This document shows positions 48,036-55,874 of a stretch of DNA of 64,000 nt, one piece after another; the first letter of the stretch is position 1, and each line of letters opens with the position of its first letter. The DNA lies in assembly GCA_036272055.1 (NCBI GenBank), contig DATAZL010000078.1, forward strand, positions 58,883 to 122,882, written 5' to 3'. The position numbers were made by a program, and so were the translations under genes. The stretch comes from DASZVB01 sp036272055 (lineage in GTDB: Bacteria; Myxococcota_A; Polyangia; Polyangiales; Polyangiaceae). The notes under the pieces are model-generated. The model was not told where the DNA came from. It did no database searches and worked only from the letters and a program-made list of their open reading frames with translations.

Positions 48036-49580
48036 TCAGCGGGAAGTGCGTGATCCGCCCGCGTTCCTCGGTACCGGCTCCTCGACCTGCGCGGAAGGCG
48101 GCGGTGACCGCGTGAGGCGCTTCGATTCGACGGCCTCGTCGGTGCTGGCGTGCAGAGTATTCCCGAGCACGAACGCGACGTCGGGTGTCGTCTCCGCCTC
48201 GATGAGGATCTGATACGAGAAGAGCGATCGGCTCATGCCGATGAGCGCCAGGTTCAGGCGAACGGCGCCGCGCCCCACGACGCCGTCGCCGAACACCTTC
48301 GGGAACGGAGCCGGGATCCCCTTCACGCTCTTGATCCGGAAGCCCGTGTCGCGCAGAAGCCGCTGGAGGCTCCGGAACGTGAAGAGGCGGGTGTGCGTCC
48401 TGTCGAGGATTCCGCGCTTCCCGTAGTTGAACTGCCCGAAGAGCAGCATCAGCCGCTGCACGACGAACGCGACGTTCGGCGAGGTGACGATGAGCGTCCG
48501 CGGATCGTACGTGAACTGACGCCTGAGCTCCTCGAGGAACCGTTCGGGGCTCTTCAGATGTTCGATGATGTCGAGCAGAAGGATGTGAGAGTGCCCGTCG
48601 ACGGAGAAGTGAATCGGGTCGTCGAGGTCTTGCTCGATCACGTTCACCCCGGTGCCGGCCGCACGAACGTCGCGGTCGACTATCGTCACCGTCGACCCGC
48701 GCTTCACGATCTCCCGCGCCATCTCACCGGGGCCGGAGCCGATGTCGAGGACGCAGCTACCGTGAGGGATCCGGTCGAGGACCATCGTGTAACTGCTCGG
48801 ATACCCGAGCTTAAGGGCGTAGATCGTGTTGTCCTGCGGCTCGGTGTCGAACCGCCTCTGGTAGAGGAGGCCGGTCTGATGAAGGACGCTCTGCAGCGTC
48901 GTCCTGACCGTGCTCGTCACGTGTCGCGACCGGCTGCGCGGAGGCGGCACCTGGCGACGCTGCGCAGAGACGGGCCGCTCGATGATACGCGCCCCCGCGT
49001 TCAGGAACTGGATGATGATCTCGGTGTCGAAGTGCAGCTCGTTCGAGTTCAGGTCGAAGGGCACCCGGGCGAGCGTCTTCACCGAATAGCTCCGGTATCC
49101 CGAGTAAAAGTCCGACAGCTTCGTACCGAGGAGCAGATTCTGGAAGGCCGAGAGCAGCGCGTCGCCGCGACTCCTGTACGCTCTTTCGCCAGCGCCGGCG
49201 CGGGTCGCGAAGACGGCGTCCGCGGTCCCCGCGACGAGCGGAGTGAGAATTTCGAGCAGGTCGCCCGGCGCGTAGCGTCCGTCCCCGGGCAGGACCGCGA
49301 CATGATCGAAGCCGCGCCGGATCGCGAAGGAAAAGCCGACCTTCTGGTTGCCGCCGTGGCCTTGGTTGAACTCGTTGCGAAGGACGGTCACCGGCAGGTG
49401 CGGATGTTCCGCGCGGTACTCGCGGCCGATCTCGAACGTACGATCCTCCGAAGCATCGTCGACGACGAGGATCTCCGCCTCGAACGTCGAGAACACCGCT
49501 TCCGGGATCCCCTGGAGCACGCGACGGAGCGTCTCCTCTGCGTGGTAGGCAACGACCAGAACGAGCAGGCGCGGCTTCAT
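48036..49580 (-). CDS. Fusion of GT2 glycosyltransferase and SAM-dependent methyltransferase
   Basis: The 514-residue protein has two domains. Residues 1-225 are a DPM1-like family 2 glycosyltransferase: LVVAYHAEETLRRVLQGIPE, ILVVDDASEDRTFEIGREY, NEFNQGHGGNQKVGFSFAIR and the acceptor-side LPGDGRYAPGDLLEI. From about residue 265 comes a class I methyltransferase with GSCVLDIGSGPGEMAREIVK (SAM loop) and LLLDIIEHLKSPERFLEELR. A C-terminal tail of 40 residues is disordered. It could transfer a sugar to a polyprenyl carrier and methylate the product. The next gene upstream is a frameshifted GT-C gene. Confidence 0.88.
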   Translation of the reverse strand: MKPRLLVLVVAYHAEETLRRVLQGIPEAVFSTFEAEILVVDDASEDRTFEIGREYRAEHPHLPVTVLRNEFNQGHGGNQKVGFSFAIRRGFDHVAVLPGDGRYAPGDLLEILTPLVAGTADAVFATRAGAGERAYRSRGDALLSAFQNLLLGTKLSDFYSGYRSYSVKTLARVPFDLNSNELHFDTEIIIQFLNAGARIIERPVSAQRRQVPPPRSRSRHVTSTVRTTLQSVLHQTGLLYQRRFDTEPQDNTIYALKLGYPSSYTMVLDRIPHGSCVLDIGSGPGEMAREIVKRGSTVTIVDRDVRAAGTGVNVIEQDLDDPIHFSVDGHSHILLLDIIEHLKSPERFLEELRRQFTYDPRTLIVTSPNVAFVVQRLMLLFGQFNYGKRGILDRTHTRLFTFRSLQRLLRDTGFRIKSVKGIPAPFPKVFGDGVVGRGAVRLNLALIGMSRSLFSYQILIEAETTPDVAFVLGNTLHASTDEAVESKRLTRSPPPSAQVEEPVPRNAGGSRTSR

Positions 49581-49605
49581 GCGAGAGACCCCTCTTGATG
49601 CACGA

Positions 49606-51624
49606 TCATTCCCTCGGACCGTGGCTGTACACGGCGAGCGACCCCGTTCGCTGCGCCAGGAAATAGCGGAAGCTCAGCGCCTTTCGCGCAGCGTCGTCGA
49701 GCTGATTGTCGTCTCCTACCAGCGCGACGTCGGCGTGCAACAGCGCCCCCTCGAGTGACCCGGTGTCGATCGGGTGCGGCGCCTCCGGAAAATGCTGGAG
49801 CTCCTCGGGCATCTCCTCGCACACGCTGAGGGCGCTCACGGGATAGACGCCATCCGGATACTTGCTCACCTTCCAGACGACGACCTCGAGCTCCGGCTGG
49901 ATCGGTGGAGGGTCGGCCGGCAGGGGAGCCACGCGCAGACCGCCGAAGCTCTGCGAATTGGGGATGAGCGGGTACGCGAAGAGATCGAACACGACCTGCT
50001 CTTGCCGGTACGCTGCTGCGCGATTGCCGGGCATCCACGCTACGTGCGTCACGCCGAGCTCGCGAAATCGGTCGTAGACATCGCGCGGCGTGCGGAGCGT
50101 TCGATAGTCGACCACTCCCTGGAAGCCGACCCAGTCGAGCAGCACCGGTCGATCGATGCCGAGCATCCCGTGCTGGTCGTGGAGGAGCAGGACCGCGTCC
50201 TTGGGCAGGGCCTTGCCTAGGGCGACGTAGTCCTTGCGATAGCCGTCGAACCGCGTCTTGGCTTTGCCGTCTAGACCGCTGCGGATAAGAGTGAAGGCGT
50301 TGTCGACGCGGCCGCTTCCGTGGAAGTACCAGTCGCCGCCCCAGACGATCTGCAGCCCGACGAGTGCCACGAGCCCGACGCGGGCCATCGTCCCCACCTC
50401 CCAGACGCGAGCGATCGTCGCGGCGACGACCGCAGCCATGAGCGGCAGGAATGTCTGGAGATTGCGATCGACCCAGAACGTCATCGCCCAGACGAAGAGC
50501 GCCCCGACGCCGATCGCCATCCCGAGCCACAGCTTGCGCGCGCGGGCAACCAGGAACCCCGCCGGCATGAGCAGTGTGAAGAGCGACCCGAACGTCGGCT
50601 TGTCCCCGGTGAACGTGTAGTGGGGCTTGAACGAGAAGGTGAACACCATGCCGAGCGCGGCCTTCACTCGTTCCCCGAGCTCCTTCGGCGGGTGCCAGCG
50701 GTAGTCGGCGAAGAGGTAGTCCATCTGGAGCTGCGCACCGGGAAGGAACGGCTTGCTGTGGAACGACCCCTGCGCGAGCGGGAAGAACGGGTTGTTGAAG
50801 AACACCCAGTTCGAACCGAAATGCAGGCTGAGAAGGGCGAGCATCGTGCCGAGCCCGGCGACGAGACCGAGCGCGCTCTGCCGGAGCGACGGCACCGGCC
50901 CTTTGCCGCGGAGGTGCTTCACGAGGAGCAGGAGCAACCTGCCGGCGATCAACGCGGCGATCGGCACGAGCAGGTAGACGGCGTGGTACTTCGTGAGGAG
51001 GCCGGCTGCGGCGAAGGTGCCGAGCAACGCGCCGTGACGCCAGTCGAGCCGCTCGAGGAAGCGCGCGGCCGACAGAAAAATGGGCACCGCGAACACGGCC
51101 AGGAAGTGGTCCGCTGCACAGCCCATGTTGCCGTCGTGAACGAAGAGGCTCGGAAACAGGAACAGCGCCGCCCACGCGCCTCGCAGCCCCACCCGCTCCG
51201 CCATGTAGCGCGCGCCGGCACCGACGGTGACGAGGGTCCACAGGAAGACGGTGAACTCGTCGTGTAGCGCCATCATCCAGCGCAGCGCGGGCTGATCGAA
51301 TCCGGGTACCAGGAACGCCCAGGTGTTCACGACGCTCCCGAGATGAGGGACGTTCTTCACCCAGTCGCCTGGAAACGGGACGATACGGCCCTCGCGTGCG
51401 TAGTCCTGCGCGATGACGAGATGATTCCACTGCGCGTCGTAGTTGACCGACTCCGGCGAGAACACCTGGAGATACAGGAAGGCGATCCCGAGGGTGCCGA
51501 ACGCGGTTGCGACGACTGCCTCCGGCGTGGTGACGAGCGCGGCGAACGACGCCTCACGCCAGGCACGCACCGCCTCGCGAGCGCCGGCCGCGAGCATCAC
51601 GAGCGGCAGTGCGATCCGTAGACG
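49606..51624 (-). CDS. GT-C-like membrane protein, main part (frameshifted gene)
   Basis: This frame holds the C-terminal three-quarters of a large membrane protein. Helices begin at RIALPLVMLAAGAREAV and run through VVATAFGTLGIAFLYLQVF, GSVVNTWAFLVPGFDQPALR and FAAAGLLTKYHAVYLLVPI. A hydrophilic C-terminal domain of about 200 residues follows. The matching N-terminal helices lie in another frame (51597-52061). A single missing base near 51614-51622 would join ...GGFAHVLGRVYG directly to IALPLVMLAAG... as one membrane helix. As written, translation could restart at ATG 51597, which overlaps the upstream stop as TGATG. Either a sequencing error or a broken gene is possible. Confidence 0.75.
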   Translation of the reverse strand, partial: RLRIALPLVMLAAGAREAVRAWREASFAALVTTPEAVVATAFGTLGIAFLYLQVFSPESVNYDAQWNHLVIAQDYAREGRIVPFPGDWVKNVPHLGSVVNTWAFLVPGFDQPALRWMMALHDEFTVFLWTLVTVGAGARYMAERVGLRGAWAALFLFPSLFVHDGNMGCAADHFLAVFAVPIFLSAARFLERLDWRHGALLGTFAAAGLLTKYHAVYLLVPIAALIAGRLLLLLVKHLRGKGPVPSLRQSALGLVAGLGTMLALLSLHFGSNWVFFNNPFFPLAQGSFHSKPFLPGAQLQMDYLFADYRWHPPKELGERVKAALGMVFTFSFKPHYTFTGDKPTFGSLFTLLMPAGFLVARARKLWLGMAIGVGALFVWAMTFWVDRNLQTFLPLMAAVVAATIARVWEVGTMARVGLVALVGLQIVWGGDWYFHGSGRVDNAFTLIRSGLDGKAKTRFDGYRKDYVALGKALPKDAVLLLHDQHGMLGIDRPVLLDWVGFQGVVDYRTLRTPRDVYDRFRELGVTHVAWMPGNRAAAYRQEQVVFDLFAYPLIPNSQSFGGLRVAPLPADPPPIQPELEVVVWKVSKYPDGVYPVSALSVCEEMPEELQHFPEAPHPIDTGSLEGALLHADVALVGDDNQLDDAARKALSFRYFLAQRTGSLAVYSHGPRE

Positions 51625-52061
51625 CGGCCGAGCACGTGGGCAAACCCACCGAGATAGATCCCGGTCACGAACACCGTGAGCCCGAGCGCAAACGCGAGCG
51701 CGACCTTCTCGAGCCCGGGAAGGCCCGGGATCCGCAGAATCCGTACAAGGACGACGTGACCCGTCGACACGCAGGCCGCGCTCAGCAAGAGCTCCCAGCC
51801 CCAGATCTTCGCGAGGTCGAAGAAGAGCCACTCCCCGAACGGCCGCGCCTCGTTCAGGAACGAAGCGAACCACGCCGTCGCCGCGAGGAGGACGACGGAC
51901 ATCAGAGCCGAGCGCCCGGACGGAGGACGCGGCACTCTCGCCCACCAAGCGCGCCTTGCCGGCGCTCGGGTTCTGTCGTTCACGTCGGCGTCCAGCGCGC
52001 GCGCGCCGGCGCTCTCGCGCTGGAGAATATCCTCGGAAACCATGGGCCCTGTCGACACCAC
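51597..52061 (-). pseudogene. N-terminal part of the frameshifted GT-C-like gene
   Basis: This frame gives 154 residues. A polar N-terminus precedes three helices (VVLLAATAWFASFLNEARPF, WELLLSAACVSTGHVVLVRI and KVALAFALGLTVFVTGIYLG). It then runs into a premature stop in the middle of a helix that continues in the frame of the downstream part. Start candidates are GTG 52061 and ATG 52043. I read it as the N-terminus of a single protein of about 800 residues rather than an independent gene. Confidence 0.65.
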
Positions 52062-52242
52062 AACGAGTCGGGCGAAGGCCTTATATCAAGCACTTCACGT
52101 TGCGACTCGTCCGAAACGCCGTACTTGACTCCTCTTTACACCCGCATGGCACGACCCTCCGCCGAGCCGATCGCGAAACGTCTACGCAAACCGCGTGCCG
52201 GCATCATCGTGCCAGGTTGTGCCAGGGCGTCGGTTCAAGCGA

Positions 52243-52953
52243 TCAGCGCGTCGCGAGCGACGTGAAGAACCGCTTCAGGGTCGACGCCCCGGTCAGCCCG
52301 TCGTCGATCTGCGCGAGGAGCGCCTCCGGGTCGAGCCCTTCGCCGGCGAGGATCGCGCGGCGCGCCTCGACGTACGCGCGCACGATCGCGCCGTCCATTT
52401 CCGGATGAAATTGCACGCCCCAGGTCGTCTCGTTGAAGCGGACGGCGGCGTTCGCCTCGAGGGCCGTTCGCGCCAGCGCAACGGCGCCCGGTGGCAAGCG
52501 GGTGATCGTGTCGACATGCGTCGCGTTGGCGCGAAGCGGCGCGCGCGCCGCGTCGAAGATGGGATCGTCCGCGATGAGCTCGAGGCTCACCGTGCCGATC
52601 TCGCGACCACGGGGGTTCTTCTCGACGAGGCCGCCGAGGGCCTGGCCGAGCATCTGGTGTCCGAAGCAGACGCCGAACACCGGTACAGAAGCCGCAACTG
52701 CACGCAGCAGATACGCCTCACCCGCGAGCACCCAGTCGGCGCGATCCGTCACGCTCGCGGACGACCCGGTGACGACGACGGCGGAGAACGTCTCGGGTTC
52801 CGGTAACGACGCGCCCGTCCGGATATCGTGGTCCGCGAACGCGAGCGGCAAGGAGCCAGCGACCTTGCGCATCATGTCCGCGTAGCTTCCGCGTGACATC
52901 TTGACGCTCTCGATGGGCTCGCCGGCAATCAGGATGGCGACGGGACGGGACAT
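52243..52953 (-). CDS. Class I glutamine amidotransferase-like protein
   Basis: I place the start at ATG 52953, giving 236 residues, the usual size for a stand-alone GATase1 protein. The longer frame runs through the divergent epimerase gene. The nucleophile elbow is VFGVCFGHQMLGQALGG (catalytic Cys) and the His-Glu pair lies in TWGVQFHPEMDGAIV. The substrate is unknown. The family includes GMP-synthase-like enzymes and gamma-glutamyl hydrolases of polyamine breakdown. It is divergent from the dipeptide epimerase gene across 57 bp, so the two may act on related glutamyl compounds. Confidence 0.88.
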   Translation of the reverse strand: MSRPVAILIAGEPIESVKMSRGSYADMMRKVAGSLPLAFADHDIRTGASLPEPETFSAVVVTGSSASVTDRADWVLAGEAYLLRAVAASVPVFGVCFGHQMLGQALGGLVEKNPRGREIGTVSLELIADDPIFDAARAPLRANATHVDTITRLPPGAVALARTALEANAAVRFNETTWGVQFHPEMDGAIVRAYVEARRAILAGEGLDPEALLAQIDDGLTGASTLKRFFTSLATR

Positions 52954-53010
52954 GCTCTCGGAACCGAGTCTAGCGTATGGACGCCGCTCATCGAATGGTA
53001 CCGTGCGGTC

Positions 53011-54090
53011 GTGGCCGGGACGACCATCACCGAAATTGCCGCAGAGCCGTGGACGATAGAGCTGACGGAGCCGTTCGGCATCGCGACCGGCGCGCAGGCC
53101 GTCGCGGAGAACGTGCTCGTTACGGTCGTCCTCGCTGACGGCACGACGGGGACCGGCGAGGCGGCGCCGTTTCCGGCCGTGAACGGGGAGACGCGGGCCG
53201 ACGTGCTCGCGGCAGTCACGCAAGCGCGCGCCGCGCTCGTCGGGGAAGACGCCGCGCGGTTCCGGCGCATCGCGGCCATTCTCCGTGAAGCGTGTCCGGC
53301 ACCCACGGCGCGCTGTGCGCTCGAGTCGGCCGTCCTCGACGCCTTCACACGGCGCGCCGGTGTGTCCCTGTTCCACTTCTTCGGCGGCAAGGACCCGTCA
53401 CTCACGACGGACATCACCATCGTCACCGGCACGCCGGACCACGCGGCGCGCGCCGCAGAGCGCGCGTGGAAGGACGGCTTCACGACGCTGAAGGTCAAGG
53501 TGGGCGGCGGCGACGTGGAGGACGACGTGGCGCGCTTGACGACGATACGCGGCGTCGCACCCGGCGCGCGCCTCGTCCTCGACGCGAACGGCGGGTTCAC
53601 CAGCGACGAGGCGTCGCATCTCGTCGAGTGCATCGGCGCCGGTGCGATCGCGCTGTTCGAGCAACCGACGCCGGGAGACGATCTCGACGAGCTCCGGAGC
53701 GTCCGCAAGCGCACGCGGGTGCTCGTCGCCGCCGACGAGAGCGCTCGCTCGGCGAACGACGTCGCCATGATCGCAGCGATGCGCGCCGCCGACGTCGTCA
53801 ACGTGAAGATCTCGAAGTGCGGCGTCGTCGAGGCGATGGACATGATCGCCGCGGCGCGCGGCTATAACCTCGGGCTCATGATCGGCGGCATGGTGGAGAC
53901 GCCGCTCGCGATGACCGTGTCCGCGTGTCTCGCCGCCGGCCACGGTGGCTTCGACTTCGTCGACCTCGACACACCCCTCTTCATGAAGAACGTCCCGACG
54001 TCGGGAGGCTTTCGCCAGATCGGACCAACCCTCGACGTTTCCCCGATCGAAGCCGGACACGGAGTAACCGTCACGCGACGGACGGAGTGA
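53011..54090 (+). CDS. Dipeptide epimerase, enolase superfamily (mandelate racemase/MLE)
   Basis: Starting at GTG 53011, the protein has 359 residues. The N-terminal capping domain is followed by a TIM barrel. The first catalytic Lys pair lies in TTLKVKVGGGD (KxK), metal ligands in LDANGGFTSDEA and IALFEQPTPGDDL, then AADESARSANDV, and the second catalytic Lys in NVKISKCGVVEAMD. The segment MIGGMVETPLAMTVSACLAAG and the final DLDTPLF match L-Ala-D/L-Glu epimerases of murein peptide recycling. Other dipeptide specificities are possible. It is divergent from the GATase gene. Confidence 0.88.
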   Translation: MAGTTITEIAAEPWTIELTEPFGIATGAQAVAENVLVTVVLADGTTGTGEAAPFPAVNGETRADVLAAVTQARAALVGEDAARFRRIAAILREACPAPTARCALESAVLDAFTRRAGVSLFHFFGGKDPSLTTDITIVTGTPDHAARAAERAWKDGFTTLKVKVGGGDVEDDVARLTTIRGVAPGARLVLDANGGFTSDEASHLVECIGAGAIALFEQPTPGDDLDELRSVRKRTRVLVAADESARSANDVAMIAAMRAADVVNVKISKCGVVEAMDMIAAARGYNLGLMIGGMVETPLAMTVSACLAAGHGGFDFVDLDTPLFMKNVPTSGGFRQIGPTLDVSPIEAGHGVTVTRRTE

Positions 54091-54169
54091 CGATCTGGCT
54101 CGCGCCTGCGGGGTTCCAAGGGACGGTCCGGATGGCTCGCATTCACGAAACGCGCTAAACTTCCCTGTG

Positions 54170-54511
54170 ATGCAAGCCTTCGAGGCCACACCCCCTCCCC
54201 TGAACGAAGACGCCGATGGTGTTCTTCGCGTTGCGGGCACGCGGGTAACCTTGCAGACCATCGTGATGGCGTACGACATGGGGGGTACGGCGGAGGAGAT
54301 CGCGGACCGTTTCCCGTCCGTCGGCCTTGCGAGCGTCTACGAGGTGATCGGATACGTGCTGCGACACCGTCCCGCCGTCGATGCGTACCTGGCAACGCAG
54401 GAACGTCTCGGGGCAGAAGTGCGTGCGGACGTCGAGAAGCATTTTTCGGCGGACGGGATCCGGTCCCGATTGCTTGCGCGTCGAGGCCGGGGGCCCGACG
54501 CGGGTCCATGA
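54170..54511 (+). CDS. DUF433 antitoxin-like protein
   Basis: This 113-residue protein starts at ATG 54170; a GTG three bases upstream is also in frame. The DUF433 core is visible: LRVAGTRVTLQTIVMAYDMG, then GTAEEIADRFPSVGLASVYE, a winged-helix DNA-binding fold. DUF433 proteins pair with PIN-like DUF5615 proteins as toxin-antitoxin systems. Here the DUF5615 gene follows with a 4-bp overlap. I infer that this is the antitoxin and autoregulator. The last 20 residues are basic and variable. Confidence 0.88.
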   Translation: MQAFEATPPPLNEDADGVLRVAGTRVTLQTIVMAYDMGGTAEEIADRFPSVGLASVYEVIGYVLRHRPAVDAYLATQERLGAEVRADVEKHFSADGIRSRLLARRGRGPDAGP

Positions 54512-54861
54512 TCGGGATCGCTGCGGACGAGAACCTCGACAACGACATCGTTCGGGCCTTGCGGCGACGGCTGCCCGACGTGGACGTCATGCGGGCGCAA
54601 GACGTCGGTCTCAGCGGGCGGGACGACCCGACCATCCTCGATTGGGCGGCAAGCAGTGACGGTGTGCTGCTGACGCACGACGTTGCGACGATGATACGCC
54701 ATGCCCTCGATCGAGTCCGCGCCGGACTCCCGATGTCCGGGCTCATTGTGATTCCTCAGCGCGTGGCCATCGTGACCGCTGTGGATGATCTGCTGCTCCT
54801 CGTCACACGTAGCTCTCCGGACGAACTGGCAGGACAGATCCTCTACGTTCCGTTGCGATGA
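54508..54861 (+). CDS. DUF5615 PIN-like toxin
   Basis: The 117-residue protein has the DUF5615/Mut7-C-like fold: IAADENLDNDIVRALRRR (catalytic-type Asp-Glu), DVMRAQDVGLSGRDDPTILD and SDGVLLTHDVATM with an Asp. These acidic residues fit a PIN-type nuclease site. The gene overlaps its antitoxin by 4 bp and ends 7 bp from the end of a convergent hepT gene. The RNA target is unknown. Confidence 0.87.
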   Translation: MIGIAADENLDNDIVRALRRRLPDVDVMRAQDVGLSGRDDPTILDWAASSDGVLLTHDVATMIRHALDRVRAGLPMSGLIVIPQRVAIVTAVDDLLLLVTRSSPDELAGQILYVPLR

Positions 54862-54868
54862 CGGCGCC

Positions 54869-55324
54869 TCAGCGCTTGTCGCTTCTGACCCCTTTGCTGC
54901 CCAGACCCTGAGGGAAAATGAACTTCGAGCGCACCTGGGCGACGTAATCGAGCAGGTCCGTCAGGTGATTCTCGAGGACATCCCGGACGACTTTCTTGTC
55001 GATGCTCGTGTAACCATGGACGAGTACATTGCGGAAGCCCACTGCGGCACGGAGCGCGCGCGATAGCGGCTCGTCGATGACGCCGTGACGAAGCAACGTC
55101 ACGAACAGCTCTTGACTCGTTTGTGGTTCGCCCCACCGTTCGTCCGACACGATGTGAGACGCCACATCGATTGCCGCTTGAACGGCCATCTGAAGCGTAT
55201 GCTCGACGAACCGTTCCTCACGCACGTCGATCTCGATGCGCGCGGGGTTTGCCAGCGAGCGTAGTTCCTGCACGTAGGTCTCGATGAGGGCGAGCCTCTT
55301 CGCGACGAGATCGAGATCCGTCAA
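54869..55324 (-). CDS. hepT: HEPN-domain toxin of the HepT type
   Basis: The 151-residue helical protein has the HEPN signature RNVLVHGY (R-x4-6-H-x-Y), preceded by FVEHTLQMAVQAAIDVASHI. HepT proteins are RNases held inactive by a MntA-type nucleotidyltransferase. The mntA gene lies directly upstream with a 4-bp overlap. The final 15 residues are basic. The 3' end is 7 bp from the convergent DUF5615 toxin gene. Confidence 0.9.
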   Translation of the reverse strand: MTDLDLVAKRLALIETYVQELRSLANPARIEIDVREERFVEHTLQMAVQAAIDVASHIVSDERWGEPQTSQELFVTLLRHGVIDEPLSRALRAAVGFRNVLVHGYTSIDKKVVRDVLENHLTDLLDYVAQVRSKFIFPQGLGSKGVRSDKR

Positions 55325-55722
55325 AGCGCCCTCACCTGACGTCGGTATCGCTGAAGATGCGGGAGCAGATCGAAGTACTGGTCTCGCGCACGGACCTCGA
55401 ACGCAACCCGTGCAGAGCGATCGTTCTCGACGAGGAGGATGCCGTCCCTGAGGACGCGGTGCACGAGGTCGACGGGGCTCGTGTTCAGAACGACGAGGTC
55501 GACGGGGCAGCCGAGTAAGGCCTCGAGGTCGGCGGCGACCGCGAAGGGCTGCGCGTCGAGGGTCGACTCGGGTGGGCTCGAAAACAGCAAGCCGATGTCT
55601 GCGTCGCTGTCCGGCCGGGCCTCCACTCGCCCTCGGCTACCGAAGAGATAAGCGGCAACGAGCCCAGGGATCCGCCGCGGCAATTCACGCCGAAGCACGG
55701 CTTCTGCGTCTTCCTTCGACAC
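55321..55722 (-). CDS. mntA: Nucleotidyltransferase antitoxin of the MntA type
   Basis: The 133-residue minimal nucleotidyltransferase has the GSx10DxD signature in LFGSRGRVEARPDSDADIGL. The third acidic residue probably lies in PVDLVVLN. In the known system MntA adds AMP to the HepT tyrosine of the HxY motif. The partner here has that Tyr, so the same mechanism is likely. It starts at GTG 55722 and overlaps hepT by 4 bp. Confidence 0.9.
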   Translation of the reverse strand: MSKEDAEAVLRRELPRRIPGLVAAYLFGSRGRVEARPDSDADIGLLFSSPPESTLDAQPFAVAADLEALLGCPVDLVVLNTSPVDLVHRVLRDGILLVENDRSARVAFEVRARDQYFDLLPHLQRYRRQVRAL

Positions 55723-55874
55723 GCTCGAAGCCTACTCCACGTGCGTGTGGGCGGCGAGTCGCGGCAGCTCTAGGAGGGCCCGAAAACGGCCCGTAACGAG
55801 ACAGTCCCTGCCGCCTCTGCTAAGTTCGAAGCTCAGTGGGCGGTTCTCGTCCGGTACGCCAGCTTCACTTGCCG

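Noticed and set aside
53376..53396. Extended N-terminus of the GATase (frame open to 53376)
   Set aside because: The extra part is antisense to the well-supported epimerase gene. The start at 52953 gives the correct family length.
54170..55722. Mobile element or integron carrying the TA modules
   Set aside because: No transposase, integrase, terminal repeats or composition break is visible at either edge.
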